The notes beneath the pieces were generated by a model. That model was not told the origin of the DNA, made no database searches, and was given only the letters and a program-made list of their open reading frames with translations. From Rutpela maculata (Eukaryota; Arthropoda; Insecta; Coleoptera; Cerambycidae), in the NCBI GenBank assembly GCA_936432065.2, contig OW386286.2:23867179-23931178 (forward strand): 64,000 nt of DNA, given 5' to 3'. A program made the position numbers and the translations under genes. Positions 45,011-57,245 of this stretch are shown one piece after another. Each line of letters begins with the position of its first letter. The first letter of the stretch is position 1.

Positions 45011-45295
45011 TGAGGTCCCCAAAAGGGGCGAAAAATAGGTTTTTTTTGAGGTCACTCTTTGGTATGCGTATGCATTTTAATCTTATTCCTTTGAAGTGTT
45101 AGGGTATACTCCATATACCGCATTTTGGGGTATATGGAGATACCCCGACCCTTCAAAGGAATAAGATTAAAATACAATTCCAAATTTCTTTCGTTAAAAT
45201 GCATACGCATACCAAAGAGTGACCCAAAAAAAATCTTATTTTTCGCCGCTTTTGGGGACCTCATGAATTTTATTTAAAAGTGGTCTAAATATTTC
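44985..45295. repeat. near-perfect palindrome, about 135-bp arms
   Basis: ATTTAGACCACTTTTAAATA at the left is mirrored by TATTTAAAAGTGGTCTAAAT at the right. CATGAGGTCCCCAAAAG, GGTATGCGTATGCATTTTAA and TCCTTTGAAG occur in both arms, with a short centre CCGCATTTTGGGGT. A third, single-arm piece is at 47008-47062. Confidence 0.85.
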
Positions 45296-45542
45296 TGTAG
45301 AAAATAATTAGCATTTTTGCTTACATATTATCGAAATACATTTCAGTAATATAACCAAACCTAAGCTTTCTTAGAAATAATTAATTTTTAATTCAAAGGC
45401 CGTCGGATACAAGGTTTGGAGTATCTATCGAGATTTGCTAAATCTCCAGCATAAAAGTACCGATTAATCGAATATTATCGTATGTAATATCACTAGTGCT
45501 TAAAATTTTATCGAAAATTTTTTCGAAAGCGTGTTGTCTGGT

Positions 45543-45652
45543 AATATAAAGAGTGCAAATTGGCAGTTTATTATCTGACTAAATCCCGACTGCTTTAGCG
45601 GGAGAGATTTAATCTTTGATAATAAACTGCCAATTTGCACGAGTTATATTAA
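45543..45652. repeat. hairpin with 23-bp perfect arms
   Basis: GTGCAAATTGGCAGTTTATT plus ATC at 45553-45575 pairs exactly with the segment ending GCCAATTTGCAC at 45640; outer TAATATA/TATATTA extends it. Loop of about 42 bases. Likely a short palindromic MITE. Confidence 0.75.
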
Positions 45653-46770
45653 CTAGGGGCAACTTAGCTTGAGAAAAAATTTTTAGATAAAATTTAAAGC
45701 ACGAGTGGTATTTGTGGAGAATATTTCACGAATAAATAATTCATTAAGTATATCTTCAATATTATGTTCAGTAATTAATTGCCTTCAGACGTTTCCTTGT
45801 TGCTTTTTAGAGATTACTCACCTTTATCTTCAATTTCATCATTTACGTCACATAAAAACGCATTTCCAAAGCGACCCAATCACATTACCGGTGAAATGAC
45901 ACAAATTGCATATTACCAATCTATCCCTTTTACGTTCTAAGGCTGCCGGCTCAGATGGTATGGTACCGCCATCTAGTAACGCTAGCTTAACTTAGTTACT
46001 AGCCTACACAGTGAATTGAATTATTATATTAAAGTGTTTATTAATATATATTTATGTATTTAATCCTTGTTTCTAATTTGAGAAGTTTGATAGTTAAGTT
46101 ACGGTTTACTTGTTTAAGTAGAGAGACATTAAGTACAACGAATTATAATGTATATAGTGATACTGCAGAGTTTTGATTTTCCAAATAAGTGTTAGCTGTT
46201 TTGTAATGATTGATGAATTACTATACGTAAGTACCTACATTTGTGTATTTATCGTGAAATAACTGATTTGTCTGCTTCGTAGATATTCATATTTAATTTT
46301 AGTTGTGAAAATTATTTTGTAATTATGTTAGGTATTAAGCCATCGAAAGCTGTGTACCTATAACTTGTCCCGAACTTATATAAGTTCCACACAGCATTGG
46401 CTTTTTAGGTTATTAATACAATACTACAATTTACAATTTACGTTAACAATTAGTAATAAGCTAGAGAAGATATTTATAGATAACATTTAAAAGCACGATT
46501 TGTCCTATTTGCCGAAAACATGTCACAACACAAAACGTCAAAAAATTTTCGCAATATTTGCCGCTGCAGCGATCTAAAAAATTAGAGCGATAAATTTTGC
46601 ATGTTGGTCCTGTCAAAAGCAGATCTAGCTTGAATTACCACTAATAATAACGTTTGATTGGTGCAATGTTGTAAAAAAACGGGTTCTCATTGGCTATAGC
46701 GTTAATGAGTGAAATAATCAGCAAAAATCCTGATTTTTTCCTGTAAAATCGGCTATACCTCACTTGAATA
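45653..46770. other. no gene recognised
   Basis: Short frames only. AGCCATCGAAAGCTGTGTAC near 46340 and GTTCCACACAGCATTGGCT near 46385 form a weak inverted pair. Confidence 0.45.
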
Positions 46771-47060
46771 ATGTTTTTGATAAAAAAATACAATGATAGA
46801 TTCGAAAAGAACGGAAGATTTTATACAGAAAATGGTACACTTTGCTTATTTGAGAATCTTGAACATAATGAACGAGATTGCCAAGAATGTTGGATCCATC
46901 TTGCTGTGAACAGATCAACCAACAGGTTCGACTCGTCATGTCTAGAAAACAAAAACTATGCTGAACTTGAAACTTTGCCTACTTTAAAGTATCATCATAA
47001 GCTCATTTAGACCACTTTTGAATATAATTCATGAGGTCCCCAATAGGGGCGAAATTTTGG
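46771..47060 (+). other. 79-codon open frame of unknown repeat-derived origin
   Basis: The frame runs MFLIKKYNDRFEKNGRFYTE to YHHKLI and a stop at 47010. It contains CLFENLEHNERDCQECWIHL with two close cysteines. No family recognised. A shortened copy of the DNA is at 44850-45010, and its end runs into the same CATTTAGACCACTTTT/CATGAGGTCCCC piece that forms the palindrome at 44985-45295, so it is probably part of a repeated element. Confidence 0.4.
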
Positions 47061-47072
47061 GTCACTGTTTCA

Positions 47073-47229
47073 AGTCAATATCTTAAACGGTTCCAGAGTA
47101 ATCGTGTGCACAGAAATTTTTTTTGCTGAAACTTAAAATCTCGATATTTCATGACATTCTAAGCCTATTTGAACGATAGACATTTTCTATTTTTTTCTGC
47201 GTTACTATACTTCCACTGGATGTAGAAGT
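47073..47229 (-). repeat. ten-copy repeat family, copy E (5' end only)
   Basis: Holds TTCAAGTCAATATCTTAAAC, GGTTCCAGAGTAATCGTG, CATGACATTCTAAGCC and the terminal hairpin CTTCCACTGGATGTAGAAGT. Confidence 0.85.
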
Positions 47230-48949
47230 AACTGCTAGTACTGGAGTAGTTTCCTCTCAATCCAAGGGAAGATGGTTGTTAACGAAGATATGCCAAGCAC
47301 TAGTTTTGGTCCGATAAATCTCGATACTGCATCTTCCGTCGGCTATTTCATTATCTTTTACTCTTAAACCGCATTAACTACAGGTAAGCAGCCTCAATGT
47401 ATTCTAAAAGAGATCTTGAATCAAGTTAGACGCTGAATATTCTGTTAAAGTGGGTTCAGCGATCTTCGTAACCTCGATGGATTAATACATCTTAAGCATG
47501 AAATGGTTCAGAAGTTTAAATTTCAACCACATTTGAAAGAGTGAAATATTTACGAAGTAACCGAATATGTAACTTAAAACTGTCAGACATTTTCTATTAA
47601 TTAAAAGGTTTTTATTTCCTCTAACCAATGTAGCATTATTCGCGTTCGAGTTGAGTTAACCAGGAGAGTCTAGTCCTCGAATGTGGTGTCGGAGCTACAA
47701 AAGAAATCAAGGCGTCGACATTGACGAATCGATCTGCAGTGGAAAAGCCAGAGGCTGTGCAAGCAGCTTGCACTCGCACAGATTGCAAGGGATTAATTTC
47801 AGAATTACTAATACACCAACTTTTCTGCTTATGGTCATTTATTTTAAAGTATTCTTTTACAATTGGAAAAATTTCAGCAGTTCAAATCAATCAAAATCAA
47901 AAATATATTTATTTGCAAACTTTTCAACTGTGGCAAAATTATAAAAACGTACAATAAATGTTGTACAGTATTATGGACTGAGTTTATGAGAGGGAATATT
48001 TTTCTATTTTTTATTTTACAAAAATGCCAAGGGAATCTGATAAATCTGTAATTAAAACTTCAATGTTATTACAGTGTGTTCTTAAAATCAGAAACAAGTG
48101 CAAAAAAATTATTTTTAATTTTACAGAAAAATGCCAAAGGAATAAAAATGTTTGATTTTTTAACGGTTCATTTTTAACTAATGGCTAAAATTTTATTAAT
48201 TCAGACAGTTTAAATTACTTTATATTTTTCTTAATAAAACAACCTTACGGCGACACTGTATGTCCATTGCCAATGCTAGCCTCCCAATTTTGATAGAACA
48301 GTTAAGAATGATTCGGCGCAGATAGTGTCTGTGCGGGGAATTTAAGACATTTGGGAAGAACGAGAATGGACAGTGAAAAAGCAGCAGGTTGGGAATGGCT
48401 GTGAGAATTTTACCACTTTATATAATTTCCGTCCCAAAAATTTCATGGTATCTGAAGATAATTAATAAATTTGTGAAATGATTCTATGTACCTGGACGAT
48501 CTGTAAGTACGAAACTTTTAATAAAATTCGTTAATGGTCAACACGGGCTGCTGGTCATAGAAGTTCACTTTCAAGTTTCCTACTAGAATATAGTGATTAT
48601 TCTCCACATATAACAAGCTTAAATTTTTGGTGTACAGTGCTTCGTTTGCTAGAAATTAACTTTCTTTTCTATTTGAAACAGTAATTCGAAAATAAATAAT
48701 GACTTTCTTGACTCAACTGGTGTTCGTTAGTACATTTTTGAATTGCTATGATATACAAAACAACAGGTCCTTTTGTTAATTTCATTTATGTATATCTCCT
48801 CTGTTTTCTAGTTTAAGTACTTATAAAGCAATTTGATTAATAATTTCGTTTATATGCTAATCATTACGTTGTTGGCCAGCTAAGGTTTTTAGTTAAATAA
48901 ATTAATAATTGAAATTATTTTGTCGAAATATTTCGAAAAATATTCTTTA
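47230..48949. other. no gene recognised
   Basis: The frame 47681-47944 has no family match. TTTTACAxAAAATGCCAA recurs near 48017 and 48121, showing a small duplication. Confidence 0.45.
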
Positions 48950-50230
48950 TAGCATGCTTGCCAGTATGGTTTTAGGCAAAAATGTTCCACAATAGATGCA
49001 ATCTGTAAGATTGTGGGTGACGTTGAAGGAATTGAAGAAGGTAAACATATTGCAATTACGCTGTGATCTCAGCAAGGCCTTGTGTCTCTCATACTTTCAT
49101 CATCGAAAAACTTAGTTTTTATGGAGAGGGCTAAACACAAAATAATATGGCATCCTATTTTAGATTAGTAAAACATGGAGTGCCTCAGGGATCTGTACTG
49201 GGACCTCTACTGTTTATAATTTGTGTAAACTTTATTACTTACTCTCTGGCAGTATTGTTATGTTTGCTGATGACGCAAATCTTACAGCTAGTGACAAGAA
49301 TATTAACAGTTTACAAAATATGATTGATGAAACTGAAAGTCGAACGGAACATTTGTATAATGCTAATACACTCAAACTAAATCATGATAAAACACAAAAA
49401 CTATTTCTTTCTACAAGATATTACGTAACGAAGGGAGAACGTGTCAATTTACTCGGTGTAGTTCTTGATGATACTCTAAGTTGGAGCAATCATATTGAGC
49501 AACTCAGCAATATGCTATCAAGCTATTTATTTCTTTTACAAGTATTAAGAACTGTTTTACAACCACAGACTTTGCTGTCAGTGTACTATTTATTAATCCA
49601 CTTTCAAATAAGCTGCAGGATTATACTCTAGAGTAACTCGAACAGCGCTGTAAAAATATTTCGACAACAGAAAGAGTCTATAAGAATTATAGCAAGATAA
49701 CACCTGTCAACCATTATTTATTAAATATTGTATAATGCCCATTTCTAGCTTATATATTTACAACTCTCTTCTAGAGATTTATAAAAATAAGATTGTGTGT
49801 ATAACTCCATCGGAGCTACATATCTACAACACGAGGTCGGCCAATTTGTTAAAACAACAAAATCAATTAAAAACTCATTAAACTTGAACTTATACAATAA
49901 ATTACCTGAAAATATAAAACAATAATGTTTTCACAAATCATTAGAACACAAAATTTCAAGATATCTTGAAATTTTGTTTCTATACAACTGAAGATTTTAT
50001 ACTGTTATGTAATATACTGTGTAACTAACGTATGTTTTAAGGTAGTTTTTTATTTATTATATTATCCTTGTTTTTTACATTTTATGTCTGTTTTATAAAT
50101 TTGTATTATATTTTACACTTAATTTTATATGTATATTGTCTATAAATAATAACAAAATAATGACTCGCTACAAATGCATTTGTATATGTAAAGTAGTCAA
50201 ATAAACGTCTATCTATTTATCTATTATTTT
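48950..50230 (+). pseudogene. CR1-like retrotransposon relic, plus strand
   Basis: Starts inside the reverse transcriptase (CQYGFRQKCSTIDAICKIV, VEGIEEGKHIAITL), continues KHGVPQGSVLGPLLF, the active site MFADDANLTASDKNINSLQN in frame 49221-49631, HDKTQKLFLSTRY and VNLLGVVLDDTLSWSNHIEQ, then the tail YNTRSANLLKQQNQLKT near 49830. The 3' end GTCAAATAAACGTCTATCTA is the same kind of terminus as the element at 12955-17604, so both belong to one family. Frame shifts and stops occur; the 5' half is missing. Confidence 0.75.
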
Positions 50231-51339
50231 GCCCCATTTTCCGATTTTAAGAACGCATTGTATTAATATTGGAGTTTTAATTAAAGATTTATCTGCTTTA
50301 AATTAAGCAAACATTTTTATTTCTTTGACAATTTTTTGTAAAATTGAAAATTAAAAAAGGTTCCCTGTAAACTCAATCCAGAGACATACTGGATATTTAG
50401 ATCCACGAATTAAATTTCCAAAGTTAATACTTTGGAAATTTAATTCGTTAGCAATCTTAAAATTACTGTACCCTAATGGTTGCCTCATAATAACATTAAA
50501 ATGTTCATTTTTGTTTGTCGTACTCCCCTTTCAAATTATATATCATTAAATACAGACAAAAAAGTTTTAATATACAATGTCACGCTAAAGCCTTCGTCTT
50601 CTTTCGTGATTTTTATAGAGCACTTTATAAATGATAAGGGATTTAAAGTTTTCTCTCTTCGTGACAGAGAATGAGATTAAATAAAAAAAAATAGCAGACA
50701 ATGGTTTCCATTAAACTACACAGCAAGTTTTAATTACGTGCCACAAAACAAATAAACTCGCCCGGCATACTCATATGTAACACGCAATAACGATGTCAGT
50801 GTTTAAGTTTAGACGTTTACTTGTGTAGAAGAATGCACTTCAATTTTAATGACATTACAAATTTACGGTGCATAAATTCTTCTTCTTTAACTACCATATC
50901 CGGTCAGCTACGTGGATAATCATGTTATGATAATCTTATTTACCGCATTTTAAAAAGTGATCGTATCATGTGTGCGACACTGCCTTAAATATCTTAACTA
51001 AACCGCCCGCTTTTCCTTGTATTATTAGATACAAAGCATAGTACATTTCTGCACCCATCAGTCATCTGTTACTTCAGAGTTCGGAATTCACATCTTCATT
51101 ACATCAAAACCAGTGTTGGCTATATAATAGCGGGTTCTACGATGGTTAATACTTCCCCTTCTGAATAAAAGCATATTCTTTTAAAGACACATGAAATAAG
51201 TAAAAATTGTAACGGTTCATTTTTGACCTCTAGAAATCACTAGTTTCGTTTACCAGATTTATTACATTTTTATATATTTTCCGTCATAAAATATTTTAAG
51301 TCCGACCCTTAGTACTAGAACATTCGGTAGGAATTTTAA
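50231..51339. other. no gene; contains a perfect 19-bp hairpin at 50405-50448
   Basis: ACGAATTAAATTTCCAAAG pairs exactly with CTTTGGAAATTTAATTCGT across a six-base loop TTAATA. Otherwise AT-rich without recognised features. Confidence 0.6.
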
Positions 51340-51631
51340 CTTTATGGAGCCTCCGCGCGGGGAAAGAAGGAATACTTCCGTTTGGAGTTTGGGACGAGTC
51401 GCCAACTCGGCTCGGCCGCTTGGGGCGGTCCCCAGCACATCAATTTGTAGTGGGAGATTATTAAATAAGAGTAAGAATTTGTCTCCTTGTTTTGAGTTTT
51501 GATAGTTGCCGGTTGAATTTGATTAGAAATAGACAACCTGGGAAGTGCTGATAGAATTTCATTAAGTAGTTAAAATTTAGTGAGAATCTTGGGATTGGCA
51601 GCACAAGTTTTTGACGATAAAATACATTATT
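51340..51631 (+). promoter_or_regulatory. GC-rich leader or promoter region upstream of a host exon
   Basis: 51345-51440 is much richer in G and C than the surroundings (GCCTCCGCGCGG, CTCGGCTCGGCCGCTTGG) and has several CG pairs, then a 190-base AT-richer leader to the ATG at 51632. No TATA box is evident. Its role is inferred from position only. Confidence 0.35.
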
Positions 51632-51720
51632 ATGGCTAATGTGTTTAGTTTGCCTAAAAATGATATAAATTTGAATTCTGAATCGCTACAAAATGAATAT
51701 GTCGATTTCCTGCATTTACT
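51632..51720 (+). CDS. first coding exon of an unidentified host gene (candidate)
   Basis: ATG at 51632 (context ATTATTATGG, purine at +4) opens a frame reading MANVFSLPKNDINLNSESLQ, then NEYVDFLHL, and ends two bases into a codon at ACT|GTAAGTAAAT, a consensus splice donor. It is not near a recognised repeat border and no transposon family has this N-terminus to my knowledge. The next exon must start in phase 2; I could not place it, so it is either hidden among the repeats or beyond 64000. The rest of the window to the right would then be its first intron. Product unknown. Confidence 0.45.
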
Positions 51721-52518
51721 GTAAGTAAATAACATTTATCTTATTCCATTGTGGCCAACGGCGAATTGCAGTCTATAAGGGCTATATTCCCTTAATTTTC
51801 TTCATACATCTTAGCTATTCTGATGGCGTCTCAATTTTTTTTACTTGTTGTGTAGTGTAGTTTTTTTTTGAGTCGTATTTGTGTGTGGGCTTGTTATAAC
51901 TTTTAGAACTGGTTTCCGGTTAAACAGGCAAACATAATTGCTTTCCCGAGTGCGTCGTGCTTTTCCTTAAAAAACTTATGAAGATATTTTCTTGTATAAC
52001 ACATGTAAGGTGTTAATCTGTGCATAAGCACATTATTGCCTTACGTTTTAGTTAAGTTTGTTACTCTGCCTTTGATTCCCGATCATTAGTAACTTCTATT
52101 TACTTATTTATAAAAAATTGTTTGTAGTTTTAATTATATTAAAACTAATGCGTTTGTTTGTTTGATAGTAATATTTTAATTAAATTCGGAATGTAATAAT
52201 CTGAGGTGGCCAACATCCCTTGTATTACATTTTTATGAATTACCGTTTATAGTTGCCTTATGTATGTCTGTCTCTTGTTTCGTAGAAATATAATTTCGTA
52301 AGTACGGTTTTATTTGCCCACACTGAGATATTTCATTCCTCTACCAATATCTTAAAATTATAATTTTTGTTATTGTTAAATAGTGACTTTTATTTCAAAA
52401 GTCCCTTGATTTATTTGCGTATACTACCTTTTGAAATCCTGGGTAGGGATTTATTCTCAGCCAATGTGTTAAATAACAAGCTGGGTTTTGTTTTAAATAA
52501 TAGTTTAACTATTGCTTT
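51721..52518. other. presumed intron, no other feature
   Basis: T-rich sequence following the donor; no open frame or repeat recognised. Confidence 0.4.
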
Positions 52519-53197
52519 TAAAAAAACCGCTGCCCAAGGAATCACTACTTTCACATCCAGATTTCATATCCAAGTCTCTCATAATGAAAAAATTTTGCAT
52601 GTGGAAATAATTGTTTATAGAACTTTAATAATATAATATTTGAAATCGTCTACCCCAAAAACCCATAAAACGATATACCACACGGTAGTGTGGTGGGTAC
52701 GGTGATAGGGGGGTGGTAGTGGGGGTGGATGAAGTAAAAAAATATTTTGAGGCTTTTGGCTCTTGCACACACTAAATCACAATTTTTTTTATCCCCTTTA
52801 ATAGGGGTGGTAATGGGGGTGGCTGATGCCAACAATTTTTTTGAAACCTTAGCTTCTCTTGCACACACTAAATACCAATTTTATGGACTCTTATCTGCTT
52901 GACTTACCTGTTTACCCCAATTTACCCCCCTAAGCCTTCGACGGAATGAAGCAAAAATATAATCTAGTTCCAGATCCCGTTAAAGTACATACGTGTACCA
53001 AATTTCAAGTCAATATCTTAAACGGTGCGCACAAAGAAAGTTACAGATGACAGACCGACAGACCGACAGACAGATAGAAATTTTTTTTCTCTCAAATTTA
53101 AAATCTCGACGTTTCATGACATTCTAAGCCTATTTGAACAATACAAATTTTCAAAAATTTTTTTGTCGTTACTCTACTTCCACTGGATGTGGAAGTA
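52519..53197 (-). repeat. ten-copy repeat family, copy F (full length, 679 bp)
   Basis: Best complete copy. Minus orientation, from AAAAACCGCTGCCCAAGGAA to CTTCCACTGGATGTGGAAGT. All landmarks are in order: CACATCCAG near one end and CTGGATGTGG near the other (short inverted ends), a pyrimidine/purine-rich CCCC(A/T)CC block in the middle, and GACAGACCGACAGACCGACA. No open frame of interest. Confidence 0.9.
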
Positions 53198-53799
53198 ATT
53201 AAGCTTTCTCGCTTAGTTTCGTAATAAAGAGATTTATATTCAGACATATCTCACAAATTCGCAAAGGCACCCCCCACACTTGCTCAAAGGGGTGGTTCAC
53301 AGTTGTATATCCTATTTTTTTTTCTCAAGAACCGTAACAGATAGTGAATTGTGGTTTACACCAATTGTAAGAAAATAAAATTTTAAATCCAACTCATATT
53401 TTTTAGTTGATTAAAATCTGTTATTTACTCTCCCGCAACAAAAAATATGGGAGGAGGCTACTCATAATGTCATATTATTGCTTATTACTTCTAAACGGAA
53501 TAATAAATCAAAGTTCATCAAGAGTAGAAAATTAAATCCTATAATTTTTCCTTTTGAGTGATATATAAAAAGTAATGATATTTGTTTAGATAATGAGCAC
53601 AGTGCCTTATGAATATAATTGCATTAGATACAATTGCCACACATCGTTTATTAAACTATATTTTTCGCACAAACGGTCAAAGATACAAACTTGCAGTGTA
53701 CGCCAATCGAATGAAAATAAATTGTTACATCCCACAGATATTTTTTAATCGACCACTACTAGAGGAAGGGGGATTTCAAAAACAACCTAGTAGACTGGG
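53198..53799. other. no gene recognised
   Basis: AT-rich; short frames only. Confidence 0.45.
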
Positions 53800-54110
53800 T
53801 TAGCTTGTTTTATCAAAATGAACAGCGAAACACCGTCGAGAGTTGTACGTGATACCAAGATCTTCAATTACGTTAGGCCTGCTTGTATTAGAACTGTCAA
53901 GATTATTTTGAAGTCTGATTATGCCAAGTTCATATCTAACTTCGCAATATATTTTTAAGTCATCCACATACAAAAGATAATTAACATCTAAATTTAGCAC
54001 AATATCGTTAATAAAAACGATGAACATTAAGTGTCCCAGAATCGAACCCTGAGGGACTCCCGAGGTTTGAGGCAACTCAAGAGACCTGTTTGTTATAAAT
54101 GTATTTCATT
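53800..54110 (-). pseudogene. reverse transcriptase palm fragment
   Basis: Minus strand frame 54075-53800: QTSGVPQGSILGHLMFIVFI, NDIVLNLDVNYLLYVDDLKI (active site YVDD), then LQNNLDSSN and VIEDLGITYNSRRCFAVHFD. This is block B to E of a non-LTR reverse transcriptase, CR1/Jockey-like. Flanks lack the rest. Confidence 0.75.
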
Positions 54111-54440
54111 CTTTACTAGCAAGAAAAATTCGTTAGGTGATAATTAGTAGAATGATAAGAGAAATTATTTGCTTGAAATTCACATCCATATTTTTTTCAG
54201 TGTGGAGCAATGTATTAATTTGGGGTTTTGGTATCAGATTATTCTGCAACCCAATACCAGGACCAGCAGAACTACTGGTCAAGCCAACCCCAATAGTGGG
54301 GTGAGCAATTGAACCAATACAACCAGGAAAGCGTCGATCAACAAATATATTATGGGTCTAATGCTCAAGTAGAGGTAAGAAACGGTCTTTTTAAGCATGG
54401 TTAAAACCGCGGCCTTAGGAATCTCTACTTGCTCTGCGGA

Positions 54441-55186
54441 AACAATTGTTCATAGAACTTTAATAATGTAATATTTGAAACTGTGTACCACAAAAACCCA
54501 TAAAACGATATACCACACGATTGTGGTGGGGTGGTAGACGGGGGAGGCTGATGCCAAAAAAACTTTTGAGGCCTTTAGTTCTTGTAGACACACTAAATCA
54601 CCATTACATTTTTTATCCCCTTTAATAATGGAGTGGGGGTGGTAGAGGGGATGGCTGATGACAAAAAAAAATTTTTATGTCTTTAGTTCTTGTGTGCACC
54701 ACTAAGTGACAATTTTATTTTTCTATCTCCTTTAATAATGGGGTGGGGATGGCAGAGGTGATGGCTGATGCCAAAAAAAAAAAAAATGCCCCCTTTAATT
54801 CTTGTACACACTAAATAGCAATATTATTTGGGGTGATAGTTGGAGTGACTGATGCCAAAAAAATTTTGAGACCATGGATGGCTCCTCGTATATACATAAA
54901 TTCCAATTTTATTAATTCTTGCTTCATTTACCTACTTACCTCATTTATTTCCCAACCTTTGAACGGAATAAGATCAAAAATATAATAGAATCTAGTTCCA
55001 AATCTCGTTATAATATATGGATGTACCAAATTTCAAATCAATATGATAAGCGGTTCCAGAGTAATCCTGCGCACAAAAAAGTTAGACAGATAGACAAAAA
55101 ACTTTCTCTCAAACTTAATATGATGACTTTTTAAGTCTATTTGAACAAAACAAAATTAAAAATTTCTTTCACTCCACTACGTGGGT
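54441..55186 (-). repeat. ten-copy repeat family, copy G with internal tandem expansion
   Basis: Left edge AACAATTGTTCATAGAACTT, right edge GGGTGTGGAAATA. In 54541-54850 the unit GGCTGATGCCAAAAAA...TTTAGTTCTTGT...CACTAA...CCCCTTTAATAATGG...GTGGGG is present about three times at about 110 bases, where other copies have it once or twice. Confidence 0.8.
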
Positions 55187-55883
55187 GTGGAAATAAAAAT
55201 AAAACAATACGAAAACAACCAATAAACTTTTCTAAAGAAACAATTGTTTTAAAAAAATTTTAATGCGTGTTCTAACGTGCCTCTGAATGTTTATCATGCA
55301 ATGATTGAACTTTTTCCGATATATGTAGCTGTTCTTCGCTAAGTAGTTTAAGGTGAAGTACCAGTTCTTTGAAAGTATCTGTGATGTCAAGAAAAGTTCC
55401 CCATGTATTCCAAATTCTTTATTTTCCCTTTGCCGAAAAAAGCAGAGGGTCATTGCCCCCAGTAAAACCATGGAGCATAAGAATACCTTCAATGTGTCAC
55501 TTATTTTTAAGCAGGTATTACAAATTTTTCCATACCAAAATCTACCCAAACATTCTCTTGATGTTGATATTGGCAAAAAGGTCAAGAACGATAACATCAG
55601 TCACCAGTTTTATTACGAATTTTTAAAATTATCTTGTAAACGGTTTAGGGATTTAACAAATATTCTAGAATTCTTCTTCAAAGTTACACATACCAGTAAT
55701 TTGTATTATAAGTAGAGAGCTAGTATTGTACAGGGCATGCTCTCTTGTTGCTTACTGACACTTTATTTTCGGGCAATGAGATGTATTTGAAATAGTTCTT
55801 AATTAAAATATAAACAATTATTTTCCATTTTCTGCGTTTTGTCAAAATTCATACCAGTTTCTTGGAATGAATGGTGGTCTTAC
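55187..55883. other. unrecognised open frame 55353-55715 (plus)
   Basis: The plus frame codes about 120 residues, including CRKKQRVIAPSKTMEHKNTF and LKLSCKRFRDLTNILEFFFK, and an antisense frame of similar length overlaps. No family recognised, no clear start (the first codon in the frame is GTG) and no splice signals I trust. Confidence 0.35.
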
Positions 55884-56548
55884 TAGGGTTTTCAATCCCG
55901 GGACAGGATTAGGCTTTCGGGATTATCGGTATTACAAATTCCAAATCCCGGTATTTCCCGGGATTACAAATTTCCGGGCTCAAAATACATTGTTAAATAT
56001 TAACATCAAATTAAAATTAACAATTTTTAAATGTGTTTTATTTATTTGAATGAAATAGTAACAGATAACAAAAACGAACAGTTTAAAATTTATTTTTAAA
56101 AAAGGATCTTAGAAGAACTAATGTATTTAATGTTATGATATGCAATTTTTAAGTTTTTCCCTAAAAAACTCCTATTTTCAAATAACGCCATTTCTTGTTT
56201 TACAACTGTTTGAAGGCTTATTGGTCCTATCACCGCTCTTCCCTTCAGCTTCATACTACTTTGAATGTCTTCATTTATTTTATGGGTTTCTGTTTATACG
56301 TTTTTGTGAAATTACTTTTTTACGTTTATTGGTATTATAGTTGGTTATATATTATATTATACAATAACGTGAAGCAAACAAATCAGTAAAGCCGCTCATA
56401 TCAAATTTTGATTGAAAACATCAATATTTCCGAGAATTCCGAGCATACTCCAATCTTGTAGAATGCGTGGGATTGATTTTTGAAATCCCGGGATTTTCGG
56501 GACCACAAATTCGTCCGGGGATTGGTGATCCCGGGATTGAAAACTCCA
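55884..56548. mobile_element. non-autonomous hAT-like element, ends GGTTTTCAATCCCGGGA
   Basis: Left TAGGGTTTTCAATCCCGGGA, right TCCCGGGATTGAAAACTCC. Several CCCGGGAT motifs lie just inside both ends. No coding region; the frames at 56140-56389 are AT-rich filler. Target duplication imperfect. Confidence 0.75.
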
Positions 56549-57245
56549 TCTTTTATTTTTTCGATATAAATATCCTAAATTGTTGGTATCCAAAAATATA
56601 ATGCTTTACAACACAAGGAATACAATCCCCAAAATGGGAACAAGCTTTAAGTGAGGTATGTGTATAAGACCAGCTCTATCTGTCAATTCAGCATCAATGT
56701 TGATGTGTTTGCTCATAACTAACGTGTTTCTCCATGTAATATAATACATTTTGTGTTATGATACATGTGCCCTCAAGTTGATCCAGCGAGGTACACGTAA
56801 AAAAATGGAGATATTGGCGAAAAGACACTGTTTGACAGTGGGTCGCCGGAGATTCTTGATACGTTGTTGAAAACAAAAAAAAACTATGGTGTAAAAAAAA
56901 TCAGTTTTCTTGAACTTCTTTCTGTGACCAATACTAAAAGCCCTGAACTATAATATCTATTAAAGTAATCATCATTATCGCGTTGTGATTCATTACCGAA
57001 AAGAAACTTTCCATATACGGATCTTGTATTGGCAGCTGCTTGTTTTACTTATTTGAGAGAATCCCTTATTTTGTCTTCTGAGCAATAATCCTTGTGTTGA
57101 TGAGCAACCCTTTCACCCTTGTCACGAAATACCTCAAGCTGACCTGCATATTATTAGTTTCCATTCAGTCTGTTGATTTCCACATCGTGGGAAGCATCAA
57201 CAATAAGGCCAGAACTTCAGTTTAAACATTATTACTCCAACGTCG
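56549..57245. other. no gene assigned; weak coding-like stretch on the minus strand
   Basis: Around 57160-56930 the minus strand reads LEVFRDKGERVAHQHKDYCS and SVYGKFLFGNESQRDNDD across a stop. Too degraded to identify. Confidence 0.35.

Noticed and set aside
53800..54110. Endogenous virus polymerase because of the YVDD box
   Set aside because: The surrounding blocks (GVPQGSILG, FINDIV) are those of non-LTR retrotransposons, not of retroviruses.
56140..56389. Small membrane protein frames
   Set aside because: AT-rich interior of a hAT-like MITE; overlapping frames in two phases look equally plausible.
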